From Tepidanaerobacter sp. DTU063 (GTDB taxonomy: Bacteria > Bacillota > Thermosediminibacteria > Thermosediminibacterales > Tepidanaerobacteraceae), in the NCBI GenBank assembly GCA_001512695.1, contig LFSJ01000227.1, positions 1-64,000 of the forward strand: a stretch of DNA of 64,000 bases. The letters are read 5' to 3'. The notes beneath the pieces are model-generated. The model ran no database searches. It had not been told where the DNA came from and saw nothing but the letters and a program-made list of their open reading frames with translations. This document shows, piece after piece, positions 41,427 to 50,184 of this stretch (positions are counted from its first letter, which is position 1; every line of letters starts with the position of its first letter). The position numbers were made by a program, and so were the translations under genes.

Positions 41427-42539
41427 TCATGAATTTAAACGCTGGCCTAGGACATTGACCAAACTGGATCTGGTAATGAGCCCCGCCAATTTGTTGTCAT
41501 CGCTGATAACCGGCACGTAGCCAACCTGTTTTTGTGCCATGATTGACAGCACCTGACTTATATTTGCATTTTCGGATACATGGTGAACATTCGTCGTCAG
41601 TATTTCGGATACCCTTTCTGCCCTATCGAAGTTTTGGAGCACATCATTGGCCGTAGTCAGGCCGATGAAACTGCCTGATTCATCTATGACCATGAGGCTG
41701 TCAACCTTTTCCTGGCGCATCTTTTCTAAAGCCTGGGTCAAAGTCCTCTCGGGAAGTATAGTGACGGGATTTTTTATCATAACATCTTTTACATTGATAA
41801 ACTCCGGCTGCTTGAGCAGCCTGTCCTTGCCGATAAATTCTTCCACAAAACCGTGGGCGGGATTTGTCAAAAGCTGATCGGGCCTGTCATATTGAAGGAC
41901 CTTACCGTCTTTCATGATGGCGATTTTATCTGCAAGTTTCAAGGCTTCGTCCATGTCGTGGGTTACGAAGACGATGGTCTTTGCCAGCTTATCATGCATC
42001 TGCAGCAGCTCTTCCTGTAAGCTAGTCCGGGTAATGGGGTCAACGGCCCCAAAAGGCTCATCCATTAATATGATATCAGGATCTGCCGCCAAAGCCCTGG
42101 CCACACCGATTCGCTGCTGCTGGCCGCCACTTAGCTCGTTGGGATAGCGATTGTAAAATTGAGAAGGTGGCATGCCTACGAACTCCAGCAGTTCCTCAAC
42201 CCGCTCCTTTCGCTTCTTTTCCGGCCAGTTTTTTAGATAAGGCACGAGGCCGATATTTTGAGCAATGGTCATGTGCGGGAAAAGGGCAATCTGCTGTATG
42301 ACATAGCCTATGTTTCGCCTGAGCTCTACCGCATCCAGCTTGCCTATGTCAGTTCCGTCAATATATATGGTTCCTTCGGTTGGTTCAATTAGGCGGTTGA
42401 CCATGCGCAAGGTAGTTGTTTTGCCGCATCCGCTGGGTCCAATCAGGACGACAATTTCTCCAGTATTAATATCCAATGTTAAATTGTCAACAGCCACAAA
42501 CCTGTCGTACTTTTTCGTTACATTTTTAAAACTTATCAA
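41427..42539 (-). CDS. opuCA: Osmoprotectant ABC transporter ATPase with tandem CBS domains
   Basis: The protein has 370 residues. Walker A GPSGCGKTTT, Q-loop VIQQIALFPHMT, signature LSGGQQQRIGVARAL, Walker B IILMDEPFGAVDP and His VTHDMDEA are all present. The C-terminal part from about 255 is a pair of CBS domains (KDVMIKNPVTILPE, VSEILTTNVHHVSE). In Listeria and Staphylococcus the CBS pair of OpuCA binds c-di-AMP and blocks uptake; the riboswitch upstream would add control at the RNA level. Confidence 0.93.
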   Translation of the reverse strand: MISFKNVTKKYDRFVAVDNLTLDINTGEIVVLIGPSGCGKTTTLRMVNRLIEPTEGTIYIDGTDIGKLDAVELRRNIGYVIQQIALFPHMTIAQNIGLVPYLKNWPEKKRKERVEELLEFVGMPPSQFYNRYPNELSGGQQQRIGVARALAADPDIILMDEPFGAVDPITRTSLQEELLQMHDKLAKTIVFVTHDMDEALKLADKIAIMKDGKVLQYDRPDQLLTNPAHGFVEEFIGKDRLLKQPEFINVKDVMIKNPVTILPERTLTQALEKMRQEKVDSLMVIDESGSFIGLTTANDVLQNFDRAERVSEILTTNVHHVSENANISQVLSIMAQKQVGYVPVISDDNKLAGLITRSSLVNVLGQRLNS

Positions 42540-42570
42540 GAAAAAACCTCCCTTCTCTCCTTTAATACGC

Positions 42571-42600
42571 AGAAAAGGCCATGGAGATCCATAGCCTTTG
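42571..42600 (-). terminator. Riboswitch-controlled terminator before opuCA
   Basis: On the minus strand AAAGGCTATGGA pairs with TCCATGGCCTTT (one G-U pair) and is followed by TTTCTG, between the aptamer and the start of opuCA. Confidence 0.75.
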
Positions 42601-42627
42601 GAAATAAAAAATATATTTATACTATCA

Positions 42628-42762
42628 ATCTCCTCTTCCGACGCTTACGAGGTTAGCTGACGGGTTCAGGCCGAAGAGTAGCCCTACTTCTTGCGAAGAT
42701 GCACCCCAAAAAGTGGTTCCCCCGCTCCGGTCACGTTGACCGAATTCAGCGAATAGCTAAAC
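42628..42762 (-). ncRNA. ydaO/yuaA-type c-di-AMP riboswitch
   Basis: On the minus strand the region carries the class marks in order: GAGCGGGGGAACCA, TTTTTGGGGTGCATCTTC, GGGCTACTCTTCGGC, CCCGTCAGCTAACCTCG, and GCGTCGGAAGAGGAG. Members usually switch off osmolyte transport and cell wall genes when c-di-AMP is high, matching the opuC-type operon that follows behind a terminator. Confidence 0.94.
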
Positions 42763-42782
42763 GATTTTTTTTTACGTTTTTT

Positions 42783-42810
42783 ATTATAACAAATATAAAA
42801 AAGCTGTCAA
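42783..42810 (-). promoter_or_regulatory. Promoter of the c-di-AMP riboswitch/opu operon
   Basis: On the minus strand TTGACA and TATAAT, both perfect, are separated by 16 bp. Confidence 0.85.
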
Positions 42811-42977
42811 CCTTAGTTGCCCAAAGATGCCGTTTGTGATATCATTTCTATAATAAAGATTTTCCATAATTCCTTAGCAGGAAAACCCTTTGCATAAGTA
42901 GAATAAATATATTTAATTAAAGCATATATTTTACATATATTTTATCGGTAAGTCAACTATTAAGGAGGAGATCAGGT

Positions 42978-45050
42978 TTGAAAAGCTATAAAAGTGACAT
43001 GATAAGGAATGTAGGTCTAATTGGTCATAGCGGTTCCGGAAAAACATCCCTAGCAGAAGCTATGCTGTACAATTCTGGTGCCATCGATCGCCTGGGCAAA
43101 ATTGACGATGGCAATACAGTTTGCGACTACGATCCGGAAGAAATAAAGAGGAAAATTTCCATAAGCACTTCCCTCGCACCCTGTGAGTGGAAAAATATAA
43201 AGATAAATTTACTTGATACTCCGGGATATTTCGATTTTGTTGGTGAAGTAAAGAGCACTTTGAGGGTTGTGGAAAATGCTGTTATAGTAGCCTGTGCCGT
43301 ATCCGGCGTTGAAGTAGGTACAGAACAAGTATTTCAGTATGCCAAGGAAGTCGGCATCCCCCGCATGTTTTTCATAAACAAGATGGATCGGGAAAATGCC
43401 AATTTCAATAAGGTGCTAGAGCAAATTCGCGAATTTTTCGGTCCCAAGGCCGTTCCATTTCAACTTCCCATAGGTTCGGAAGCAAACTTCAATGGCGTAG
43501 TTGACATTGTGGCACAAAAAGCCTATACCTTTGATGGGAAGAATGTAAAGGAAACCCCCATCCCCGATGAGCTAAAGGACGAGATGGAAGAGTACCGCTC
43601 GATGATAATGGAAGCCGTAGCGGAGACCGATGACGAGCTGTTGATGAAATACCTGGAAGGTGAAGAGCTGACGCAAGATGAAATTCAAAAGGGCCTGCGC
43701 ATCGGCGTCCGTCAAGGCGACATATTTCCAATCCTCTGCGGCTCGGCACTGACAAACAAGGGCGTTAGCCTGCTCATGGACACCATTGTTAGCTATGCGG
43801 CTTCACCGGAAGACAGGCCCGAGGAAGTAGGGACAAAGCCCGGCTCCGATGAAGAAGTTACAAGAAAATGTAGAGCCGATGAACCCTTCTCGGCCCTGGT
43901 GTTTAAGACGATGGCTGACCCCTATGTGGGAAGGCTCACACTGTTCAAGGTGTTTTCAGGTAGCTTAAAGTCCGACAGTTCGGTGTACAATGTGACACAG
44001 GACAAAACCGAAAAATTCGGTCAGATCTATGTTATGAGGGGCAAGAAACAGGAGAATATCACGGAAGTATTTGCAGGGGATATAGCCGCAGTGGCAAAAC
44101 TGCAGCATACCACCACAAATGACACCCTTGGAGAAAAAGACAATCCCGTCGTACTCAAGCCCATTGATTTCCCGAAACCTGTACTTACCCTTGCCGCAGC
44201 GCCCAAGTCCTCAGGCGACGAGGACAAGATTTCTTCAGGTCTTCAAAGGCTGATGGAGGAAGACAAGACCTTTGAAGTCACTAAGAACAACGAAACCGGT
44301 CAGCTGTTGGTATCGGGTATGGGTGAGATTCACCTGGAAGTCTTGGGTGCGAGACTTGCAAATAAATTTGGTTCCGAAATGGTACTGGATACCCCGGCAG
44401 TGCCCTATCGTGAAACAATCCGCGGAACCACTAAAGTTGAAGGCAAGCACAAGAAACAAAGCGGTGGCCGTGGCCAGTACGGTCACGTTTGGATAGAAAT
44501 CCAGCCCCTGGACCTTGAAAATGAGTTTGAATTTGAAGATAAGATATTCGGCGGAGTTGTGCCCAAACAGTATGTCCCTGCCGTTGAAAAAGGTATCAGG
44601 GAAGCCCTACAGGACGGCGTCTTGGCCGGCTATCCGATGGTAGGGGTAAAGGTCATCCTGTACGATGGTTCCTATCACCCAGTGGACTCTTCTGAAATGG
44701 CCTTTAAAATAGCCGGCTCCATGGCATTTAAGAAGGGCGCAGCTGAGGCAAAGCCGGTGCTCTTGGAACCGATCATGGACGTAACCGTAGTTGTTCCCGA
44801 CAATTACATGGGCGATATTATCGGCGACCTGAACAAGCGCCGCGGCAGAGTCCTCGGCATGGAGCCAAAAGCAGGCATGCAGCACATCAAGGCTCAGGTG
44901 CCCATGGCGGAAATGTTCCGCTACGCTACGGACCTGCGTTCCATGACCCAAGGCAGAGGCTCTTTCTCCTCAAGTTTCAGTCACTACGAGGAGGTTCCTG
45001 CACCCATTGCCGAAAAAGTAATAGCTGAAGCTCAAAAAAACAAGGAGTAA
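42978..45050 (+). CDS. Elongation factor G-like GTPase (EF-G paralogue)
   Basis: The protein has 690 residues, TTG start behind AAGGAGG. It has all five EF-G domains: P-loop GHSGSGKTS (true EF-G has GHVDAGKTT), DTPGYFDF, NKMDREN, domain IV with GGRGQYGHVWIEIQP and the C-terminal RGRVLGMEP. The changed P-loop and the lack of rpsL, rpsG or tuf neighbours mark it as the second, EF-G-like type, not the main translocase. Paralogues act in ribosome recycling or under stress in other bacteria; the role here is unknown. Confidence 0.92.
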   Translation: MKSYKSDMIRNVGLIGHSGSGKTSLAEAMLYNSGAIDRLGKIDDGNTVCDYDPEEIKRKISISTSLAPCEWKNIKINLLDTPGYFDFVGEVKSTLRVVENAVIVACAVSGVEVGTEQVFQYAKEVGIPRMFFINKMDRENANFNKVLEQIREFFGPKAVPFQLPIGSEANFNGVVDIVAQKAYTFDGKNVKETPIPDELKDEMEEYRSMIMEAVAETDDELLMKYLEGEELTQDEIQKGLRIGVRQGDIFPILCGSALTNKGVSLLMDTIVSYAASPEDRPEEVGTKPGSDEEVTRKCRADEPFSALVFKTMADPYVGRLTLFKVFSGSLKSDSSVYNVTQDKTEKFGQIYVMRGKKQENITEVFAGDIAAVAKLQHTTTNDTLGEKDNPVVLKPIDFPKPVLTLAAAPKSSGDEDKISSGLQRLMEEDKTFEVTKNNETGQLLVSGMGEIHLEVLGARLANKFGSEMVLDTPAVPYRETIRGTTKVEGKHKKQSGGRGQYGHVWIEIQPLDLENEFEFEDKIFGGVVPKQYVPAVEKGIREALQDGVLAGYPMVGVKVILYDGSYHPVDSSEMAFKIAGSMAFKKGAAEAKPVLLEPIMDVTVVVPDNYMGDIIGDLNKRRGRVLGMEPKAGMQHIKAQVPMAEMFRYATDLRSMTQGRGSFSSSFSHYEEVPAPIAEKVIAEAQKNKE

Positions 45051-45066
45051 TTTTACCATAATATGC

Positions 45067-45142
45067 TCCCTCCTTTCCTGCATTTATGGTCGCATTTAAG
45101 GAAATGCTTAGATGTAGGCTGATAAGCAGAAAAAAGGAGGGA
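45067..45142 (+). promoter_or_regulatory. Leader hairpin that can hide the ribosome binding site of the 78-residue protein gene
   Basis: TCCCTCCTTT (45067-45076) is the exact complement of AAAGGAGGGA (45133-45142), which contains the ribosome binding site four bases before ATG 45147. Between them GCATTT and AAATGC form an inner hairpin. Folding of the RNA would block translation. Confidence 0.5.
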
Positions 45143-45146
45143 CGCC

Positions 45147-45383
45147 ATGGTAAGGTCTAAAAAAAAGATGCATGTAGGTCCAACGCCTGACAGAGTGGAG
45201 GACATTCACAAGAAGAAGGTTGATAGCCTGATTGAGGACCAGCTGCTGGATGACACAATGTATGGCGAAATAATTCCAAGCCTTATGGGTTGGACTTCTT
45301 CTGAAGATCAGGAACAAAGGGCCAGTCGTCTTGTTGAGATCTCTGAAGAACTTTCAACTTCCAAGCGAAAAAAGAAGCGATAG
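45147..45383 (+). CDS. Small charged protein of unknown function
   Basis: The protein has 78 residues and is very rich in Lys, Glu and Asp, with basic ends (MVRSKKKMHVGPTPDRVED; STSKRKKKR) and an acidic, helical middle that includes GEIIPSLMGWTS. I do not recognise a family. The start follows AAAAGGAGGG, and a terminator lies directly after the stop, so it is a real single gene. Basic ends suggest contact with nucleic acid, an inference only. Confidence 0.65.
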   Translation: MVRSKKKMHVGPTPDRVEDIHKKKVDSLIEDQLLDDTMYGEIIPSLMGWTSSEDQEQRASRLVEISEELSTSKRKKKR

Positions 45384-45385
45384 CG

Positions 45386-45416
45386 AAGGGAGGACTTTGT
45401 CCTCCCTTTATTTTCT
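45386..45416 (+). terminator. Terminator of the 78-residue protein gene
   Basis: AAGGGAGGAC pairs with GTCCTCCCTT around TTT, followed by TATTTTC. Confidence 0.88.
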
Positions 45417-45426
45417 ATAAACACAC

Positions 45427-45455
45427 TTGCATTTTTTGTTAGTTTAAAATATAAT
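45427..45455 (+). promoter_or_regulatory. Promoter of the ctsR-mcsA-mcsB-clpC operon
   Basis: TTGCAT and TATAAT are separated by 17 bp, with a CtsR box directly downstream. Confidence 0.8.
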
Positions 45456-45463
45456 ATAAGTAA

Positions 45464-45481
45464 AGGTCAGGGAAAGTCAAA
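45464..45481 (+). promoter_or_regulatory. CtsR operator
   Basis: AGGTCAGGGAAAGTCAAA matches the CtsR heptad direct repeat (GGTCAAA-N3-GGTCAAA) with a few changes, at the expected start of transcription. Confidence 0.8.
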
Positions 45482-45515
45482 TAACCCAATACAAGCTCAA
45501 TGGGAGGAGAATTGC

Positions 45516-45995
45516 ATGGCAAACCTTTCGGATATGATCGAAAATTTCATCAAGAGAATGTTTGAGGACATGCCGGAAGGGATTCTTGAAATACAGCGCA
45601 ATGAAATGGCAAACTACTTTCAATGTGCCCCTTCCCAGATAAACTACGTCCTTACCACGCGCTTTACTTTGGAACGGGGCTATTATGTCGAAAGCCGCCG
45701 GGGAGGCGGAGGATATATTAGGATAAAAAAGCTAAAAATAAATGAAGATGAGTTTTTAAAGGACATTATCGAGTATATCGGCGATTCCATTTCCGGTTCC
45801 GACAGCAAAGCTATTCTTGAGAGATTGTGGGAGGAAGATGTAATAACGGAAAGGGAAATGAAAATTTTAAATGCTGCTATAAACAAATACAATTTGCCGC
45901 TGTGCCCTCAGGACCGCGACATGGTCCGGGCACGCATCATGAAGGCTGTGATTACAGCCTTGCTGGACTTTGAAGCTAGGAAAGGGGGAGCATAA
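45516..45995 (+). CDS. ctsR: Class III heat-shock repressor CtsR
   Basis: The protein has 159 residues. The winged helix (ILEIQRNEMANYFQCAPSQ, then INYVLTTRFT) is followed by the glycine-rich tip RRGGGGYIRI, which enters the DNA minor groove and senses heat. It represses clp genes through the operator just upstream, and so controls its own operon. GGAGGAG precedes ATG; mcsA starts two bases after its stop. Confidence 0.96.
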   Translation: MANLSDMIENFIKRMFEDMPEGILEIQRNEMANYFQCAPSQINYVLTTRFTLERGYYVESRRGGGGYIRIKKLKINEDEFLKDIIEYIGDSISGSDSKAILERLWEEDVITEREMKILNAAINKYNLPLCPQDRDMVRARIMKAVITALLDFEARKGGA

Positions 45996-45997
45996 CC

Positions 45998-46528
45998 ATG
46001 TTATGCGAAGAGTGCCATATGAGACCGGCTACAGTTCATATAACTAAGATAGTTAACAATGAAAAAACCGAAATGCATCTATGTGAAGAGTGTGCAAAGG
46101 AAAAGCACCTTTCATTATCTTCAAGTATAGGCGGATTTGGCTTTGAAGATACGGGCTTTTCCGTGGCCAAATTGCTGTCTAGCTTTTTTGAACCTAGCAG
46201 CAAAACTCCCATCGGCAGCTCGGAAGAATTCAAGTGCGGCAGGTGCGGACTGACTTTTCAAACTTTTTCAAAGACAGGCCGCTTTGGCTGCAGTCAGTGT
46301 TACAGCACCTTTAAGAATCAGATGAACCCTATGCTTCGGAGGATTCACGGGAAGACCTTTCATGTAGGGAAAGTCCCAAAGAGGTCCGGAGGTCAAATTA
46401 GAATAAAGCAGGAAATCGACAGATTAAAGCGGGAATTGCAGGAAGCCGTAAATGCAGAAGAATACGAACGGGCAGCCGTTATAAGGGATAAGATAAAAGA
46501 ACTGGAACAGAACCAAATAGGCAGTTAG
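45998..46528 (+). CDS. mcsA: McsA, zinc-binding activator of McsB
   Basis: The protein has 176 residues with CxxC zinc motifs (CEECHMRP, CEECAKE, CGRCGLTF, CSQCYS) and a C-terminal UVR motif (QEIDRLKRELQEAVNAEEYE). McsA binds McsB, stimulates its arginine kinase activity and in Bacillus senses metal and thiol stress. It lies within the ctsR operon, 11 bp before mcsB. Confidence 0.95.
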   Translation: MLCEECHMRPATVHITKIVNNEKTEMHLCEECAKEKHLSLSSSIGGFGFEDTGFSVAKLLSSFFEPSSKTPIGSSEEFKCGRCGLTFQTFSKTGRFGCSQCYSTFKNQMNPMLRRIHGKTFHVGKVPKRSGGQIRIKQEIDRLKRELQEAVNAEEYERAAVIRDKIKELEQNQIGS

Positions 46529-46539
46529 GAGATGATCGG

Positions 46540-47592
46540 ATGAGCTTGGAAGATTTGATGGATACGTCACGGATAAAATGGATCAATTCTCCTGGCCCGG
46601 AAAGCGATATAGTTATAAGCAGCAGGGTGAGACTGGCACGCAACTTAAACGAGGTCCCCTTCCCCCATCTTCTTTCAGAGAGGCAAGCCAATCAAATAGT
46701 AGATGATGTGTACTCGGCTTTAAAGGAAAACCCTGTGTTTTCCAAGGATATTAAGCTGTATAAAATGAATGAACTGACGGCAGAACAAAAGACCATGCTT
46801 ACGGAGATGCACTTTATCAGCATGGATTTGGCAAACTCGGAAAGAGGCGCTGTCATAATCAACCATGACAAAACCGTGAGTATAATGATAAATGAGGAAG
46901 ACCACCTGAGGATACAGGTGATGCTTCCCGGCCTGCAGCTGGAAGAGGCACTGAGGCAAATCGACAAGATTGACGATTTGCTTGAAGAAAAGCTGGATTT
47001 TGCCTTCGATGAAAAAATCGGATACCTCACTGCATGTCCTACAAACGTAGGCACCGGCATGAGGGCATCTGTAATGATGCATCTGCCAGCCCTGACCATG
47101 ATGGAAAAGATTGGCCAGATCTTGTCAACCATATCCCAGGTAGGCCTTGTAGTAAGGGGTGTCTACGGTGAAGGCTCGCAAGCCAAGGGCAACTTATACC
47201 AGATTTCCAACCAGATAACCCTGGGAAAATCGGAAGAAGATATTATACAAAACGTCGTAAGTGTCGCGCGTCAAATCCTGATGAGTGAACGCAAAACCAG
47301 GCAGAATCTATCAGGTGAAACAAGACTCCGCCTTGAAGACAAGATCTTGAGGTCTTACGGAATACTGACAAATGCCAAACTTGTTACATCACAGGAAGCC
47401 ATGTCTTTTATATCCGATGTGAGATTGGGTGTCGATATGGGCATTATTAAGGATTTGGTACCGTCGGTTTTAAACGAATTATTCATCATGACGGGCCCGG
47501 CATATATTCAGGAAGTATCCGAGAATGCTACAACCCCATTGGAACGTGACATCTACCGGGCGAATTTCATAAGACAAAAAATGCAAAGATGA
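46540..47592 (+). CDS. mcsB: Protein arginine kinase McsB
   Basis: The protein has 350 residues with a phosphagen-kinase-like fold: SSRVRLARNLNEVPFP at the start, the conserved Cys loop YLTACPTNVGTGMRASVMMH and the ATP loop VRGVYGEGSQAKGNLYQISN. It phosphorylates arginine on damaged proteins and on CtsR, marking them for ClpC-ClpP. It stands between its activator McsA and the unfoldase ClpC, ten bases apart. Confidence 0.96.
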   Translation: MSLEDLMDTSRIKWINSPGPESDIVISSRVRLARNLNEVPFPHLLSERQANQIVDDVYSALKENPVFSKDIKLYKMNELTAEQKTMLTEMHFISMDLANSERGAVIINHDKTVSIMINEEDHLRIQVMLPGLQLEEALRQIDKIDDLLEEKLDFAFDEKIGYLTACPTNVGTGMRASVMMHLPALTMMEKIGQILSTISQVGLVVRGVYGEGSQAKGNLYQISNQITLGKSEEDIIQNVVSVARQILMSERKTRQNLSGETRLRLEDKILRSYGILTNAKLVTSQEAMSFISDVRLGVDMGIIKDLVPSVLNELFIMTGPAYIQEVSENATTPLERDIYRANFIRQKMQR

Positions 47593-47601
47593 GGTGAGAA
47601 C

Positions 47602-50040
47602 ATGAACGGAAAGTTTACACAGCGTGCTCAAAAGGTAATTGCCTACGCCCAGGAAGAGGCACGGCGCCTAAACCACAATGTAGTAGGCACCGAACATCTA
47701 CTTTTGGGTTTGATTAGAGAAGGTGAAGGTGTAGCTGCTAGAGCTTTAGCCAATCTTGGAATAGATGTAAGCAAAGTCAGAAGTCAAGTTGAGGCCATGA
47801 TAGGAGCAGGGCCATTCCCGATTCAGGGTCCCATCGGTTATACACCTAGGGCAAAAAGGGTTATGGAGCTGGCCATGGATGAGTCCAGGAAGCTGGGCCA
47901 CAATTATGTGGGCACGGAGCACATTCTGCTCGGCCTGATTCGGGAAGGTGAAGGCGTTGCAGCCCAGGTGCTGAACAACCTGGGAGTGAGCCTGGACAAG
48001 GCACAAAAAGAGGTCTTAAACCTCCTGGGAGATCCCAAGGCCCAGGGCGGCCACAAAAAAACGGCCAATACTCCAACCCTTAACCAGTTCGGCCGGGACC
48101 TGACTGAACTTGCCGCGGAGGGCAAGCTGGACCCGGTGGTAGGCCGTGAAAAGGAAATAGAGCGGGTCATACAGGTTCTCTCACGGCGCACCAAGAACAA
48201 CCCCTGCCTCATCGGCGAACCCGGTGTAGGCAAAACGGCTGTAGTGGAAGGCCTTGCCCAAAAAATCGTGGAACAGGATGTGCCAGAGATTTTAAAGGAT
48301 AAAAGGGTTGTAAGCCTGGACATGGCATCCCTCGTTGCGGGAACCAAGTTTCGGGGAGAATTTGAAGAGCGCTTAAAAAAGGTCATGAATGAGATCAAAC
48401 AGGCGAGTAACGTAATACTCTTTATCGATGAGATGCACACGATCATAGGGGCCGGTGCAGCCGAGGGCGCAATCGATGCTTCCAACATTCTAAAACCCGC
48501 CCTGGCCAGGGGGGAAATACAGACAATAGGTGCTACCACCCTGGATGAGTACAGAAAACACGTCGAAAAAGACCCGGCCTTAGAGCGCCGCTTCCAACCC
48601 ATAACCGTTGATGAACCAACGGTGGAAGATACCATCGCAATCCTCAAGGGCTTGAGAGACAGGTATGAAGCTCACCACAGGGTGAAGATTTCCGACGAGG
48701 CCCTAGAAGCTGCAGCAAAACTTTCGCACAGATATATAACCGACAGGTTTTTGCCGGATAAGGCCATCGACCTGATTGACGAAGCTGCATCCAGGGTTCG
48801 CCTAAAGACCCTCACTACTCCTCCTGAGCTCAAAGAAGTGGAGGAAGAGCTGGAAGGCATCCGCAAGGAAAAAGATGCGGCAATTAAAGCCCAGGAATTT
48901 GAAAAAGCGGCAAGCCTCAGGGATAAGGAACAGGAGACCAAAGCCAAGCTTGAACAATTAAAACAGGAGTGGCAAAAGGACCACAAGCTGGATAACACCA
49001 CCGTGACGGAAGAAGATATTGCCGAAATCGTGGCCAGTTGGACCGGTATTCCCGTTCAGCGATTGGCTGAAGAGGAATCCGAGCGGCTGCTTAACATGGA
49101 AAAAATCCTGCACAATAGGGTCATTGGCCAGGAAGAAGCGGTGGTAGCCATATCCAGGGCCATTCGCCGTGCCTATGCGGGTTTAAAGGATCCTTCAAGG
49201 CCCATCGGTTCATTCATCTTCTTAGGACCTACCGGCGTTGGCAAGACAGAACTTGCAAGGGCACTGGCTGATGCCATGTTCGGTGATGAAAACGCCATGA
49301 TAAGACTTGACATGTCCGAATACATGGAAAGATTTGCCGTTTCAAGAATGGTGGGAGCCCCTCCCGGATACGTAGGTTATGAAGAAGGTGGAGAGCTCAC
49401 CGAAAAAGTGCGCCGCAGGCCATACTCGGTGGTGCTTTTTGACGAAATAGAAAAGGCCCATCCCGATGTATTCAACATCCTCCTGCAGATTCTCGAAGAC
49501 GGCAGGCTAACAGATGCCAAGGGTCGGACCGTCGACTTCAGGAATACCATACTTATAATGACTTCAAACGTGGGCGCAAATCTCATTCAAAGGCAAAAAG
49601 TGCTGGGCTTTGAACCGGTAAAAGATGAAGAGCAAGATTACGCCGATATGAAAGAAAGGGTCTTAAGCGAACTAAAGAGGACTTTCAGGCCGGAGTTTCT
49701 AAACCGCATAGATGAGATCATAGTTTTCCACGCCCTCAACGAAGAACACATTCGGTCAATAGTTTCACTCATGGTAAATGAGGTGAACGACAGACTCACC
49801 GAACAGGGAATAATTATCGAAGTTACCGACAAAGCCAAGGATTTGCTGGCAAAAGAAGGCTTCGACCCAATGTTTGGTGCAAGACCCCTTCGCCGTGTAA
49901 TACAAAAGCGCATCGAAGATAGGCTCTCAGAGGAGCTCTTAAAGGGCAACATTGCAACAGGGGATACGGTTGTCATCGATGCCAAAGAAGACGATCTGAC
50001 CTTTAACAAAAAGGAATCGGCAGAGGTGCCCGGCAACTAG
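47602..50040 (+). CDS. clpC: ATP-dependent Clp protease ATP-binding subunit ClpC
   Basis: The protein has 812 residues: two N-terminal Clp repeats (about 1-145, the phospho-arginine docking domain), AAA+ domain 1 with Walker [11 protein letters not shown], a middle coiled coil holding a UVR motif, AAA+ domain 2 with Walker [11 protein letters not shown], and the C-terminal D2-small domain. It unfolds proteins and feeds them to ClpP. It ends the CtsR operon; a hairpin terminator follows at 50118. Confidence 0.97.
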   Translation: MNGKFTQRAQKVIAYAQEEARRLNHNVVGTEHLLLGLIREGEGVAARALANLGIDVSKVRSQVEAMIGAGPFPIQGPIGYTPRAKRVMELAMDESRKLGHNYVGTEHILLGLIREGEGVAAQVLNNLGVSLDKAQKEVLNLLGDPKAQGGHKKTANTPTLNQFGRDLTELAAEGKLDPVVGREKEIERVIQVLSRRTKNNPCLIGEPGVGKTAVVEGLAQKIVEQDVPEILKDKRVVSLDMASLVAGTKFRGEFEERLKKVMNEIKQASNVILFIDEMHTIIGAGAAEGAIDASNILKPALARGEIQTIGATTLDEYRKHVEKDPALERRFQPITVDEPTVEDTIAILKGLRDRYEAHHRVKISDEALEAAAKLSHRYITDRFLPDKAIDLIDEAASRVRLKTLTTPPELKEVEEELEGIRKEKDAAIKAQEFEKAASLRDKEQETKAKLEQLKQEWQKDHKLDNTTVTEEDIAEIVASWTGIPVQRLAEEESERLLNMEKILHNRVIGQEEAVVAISRAIRRAYAGLKDPSRPIGSFIFLGPTGVGKTELARALADAMFGDENAMIRLDMSEYMERFAVSRMVGAPPGYVGYEEGGELTEKVRRRPYSVVLFDEIEKAHPDVFNILLQILEDGRLTDAKGRTVDFRNTILIMTSNVGANLIQRQKVLGFEPVKDEEQDYADMKERVLSELKRTFRPEFLNRIDEIIVFHALNEEHIRSIVSLMVNEVNDRLTEQGIIIEVTDKAKDLLAKEGFDPMFGARPLRRVIQKRIEDRLSEELLKGNIATGDTVVIDAKEDDLTFNKKESAEVPGN

Positions 50041-50117
50041 GCAGCGGTGCCAGGCACTAAGCTATTAACTTATTGTTATCGGAAGTTTAAGAGTCTATCT
50101 GTATCTTTGTATATATG

Positions 50118-50163
50118 AGAGGCAGCGAGGAGCTTTCACAAGGCCTTGTCTGCCTCTTTTTTT
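50118..50163 (+). terminator. Terminator between clpC and radA
   Basis: AGAGGCAG pairs with CTGCCTCT, with an inner stem, followed by TTTTTT. It ends 22 bp before the radA start. Confidence 0.8.
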
Positions 50164-50184
50164 AAGAAACAGGGAGGGGACATT

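Noticed and set aside
47904-48647. Long open frame antisense to clpC (247 codons)
   Set aside because: It has no ribosome binding site, its product is low-complexity and Ser/Arg-rich, and it mirrors the codon pattern of clpC.
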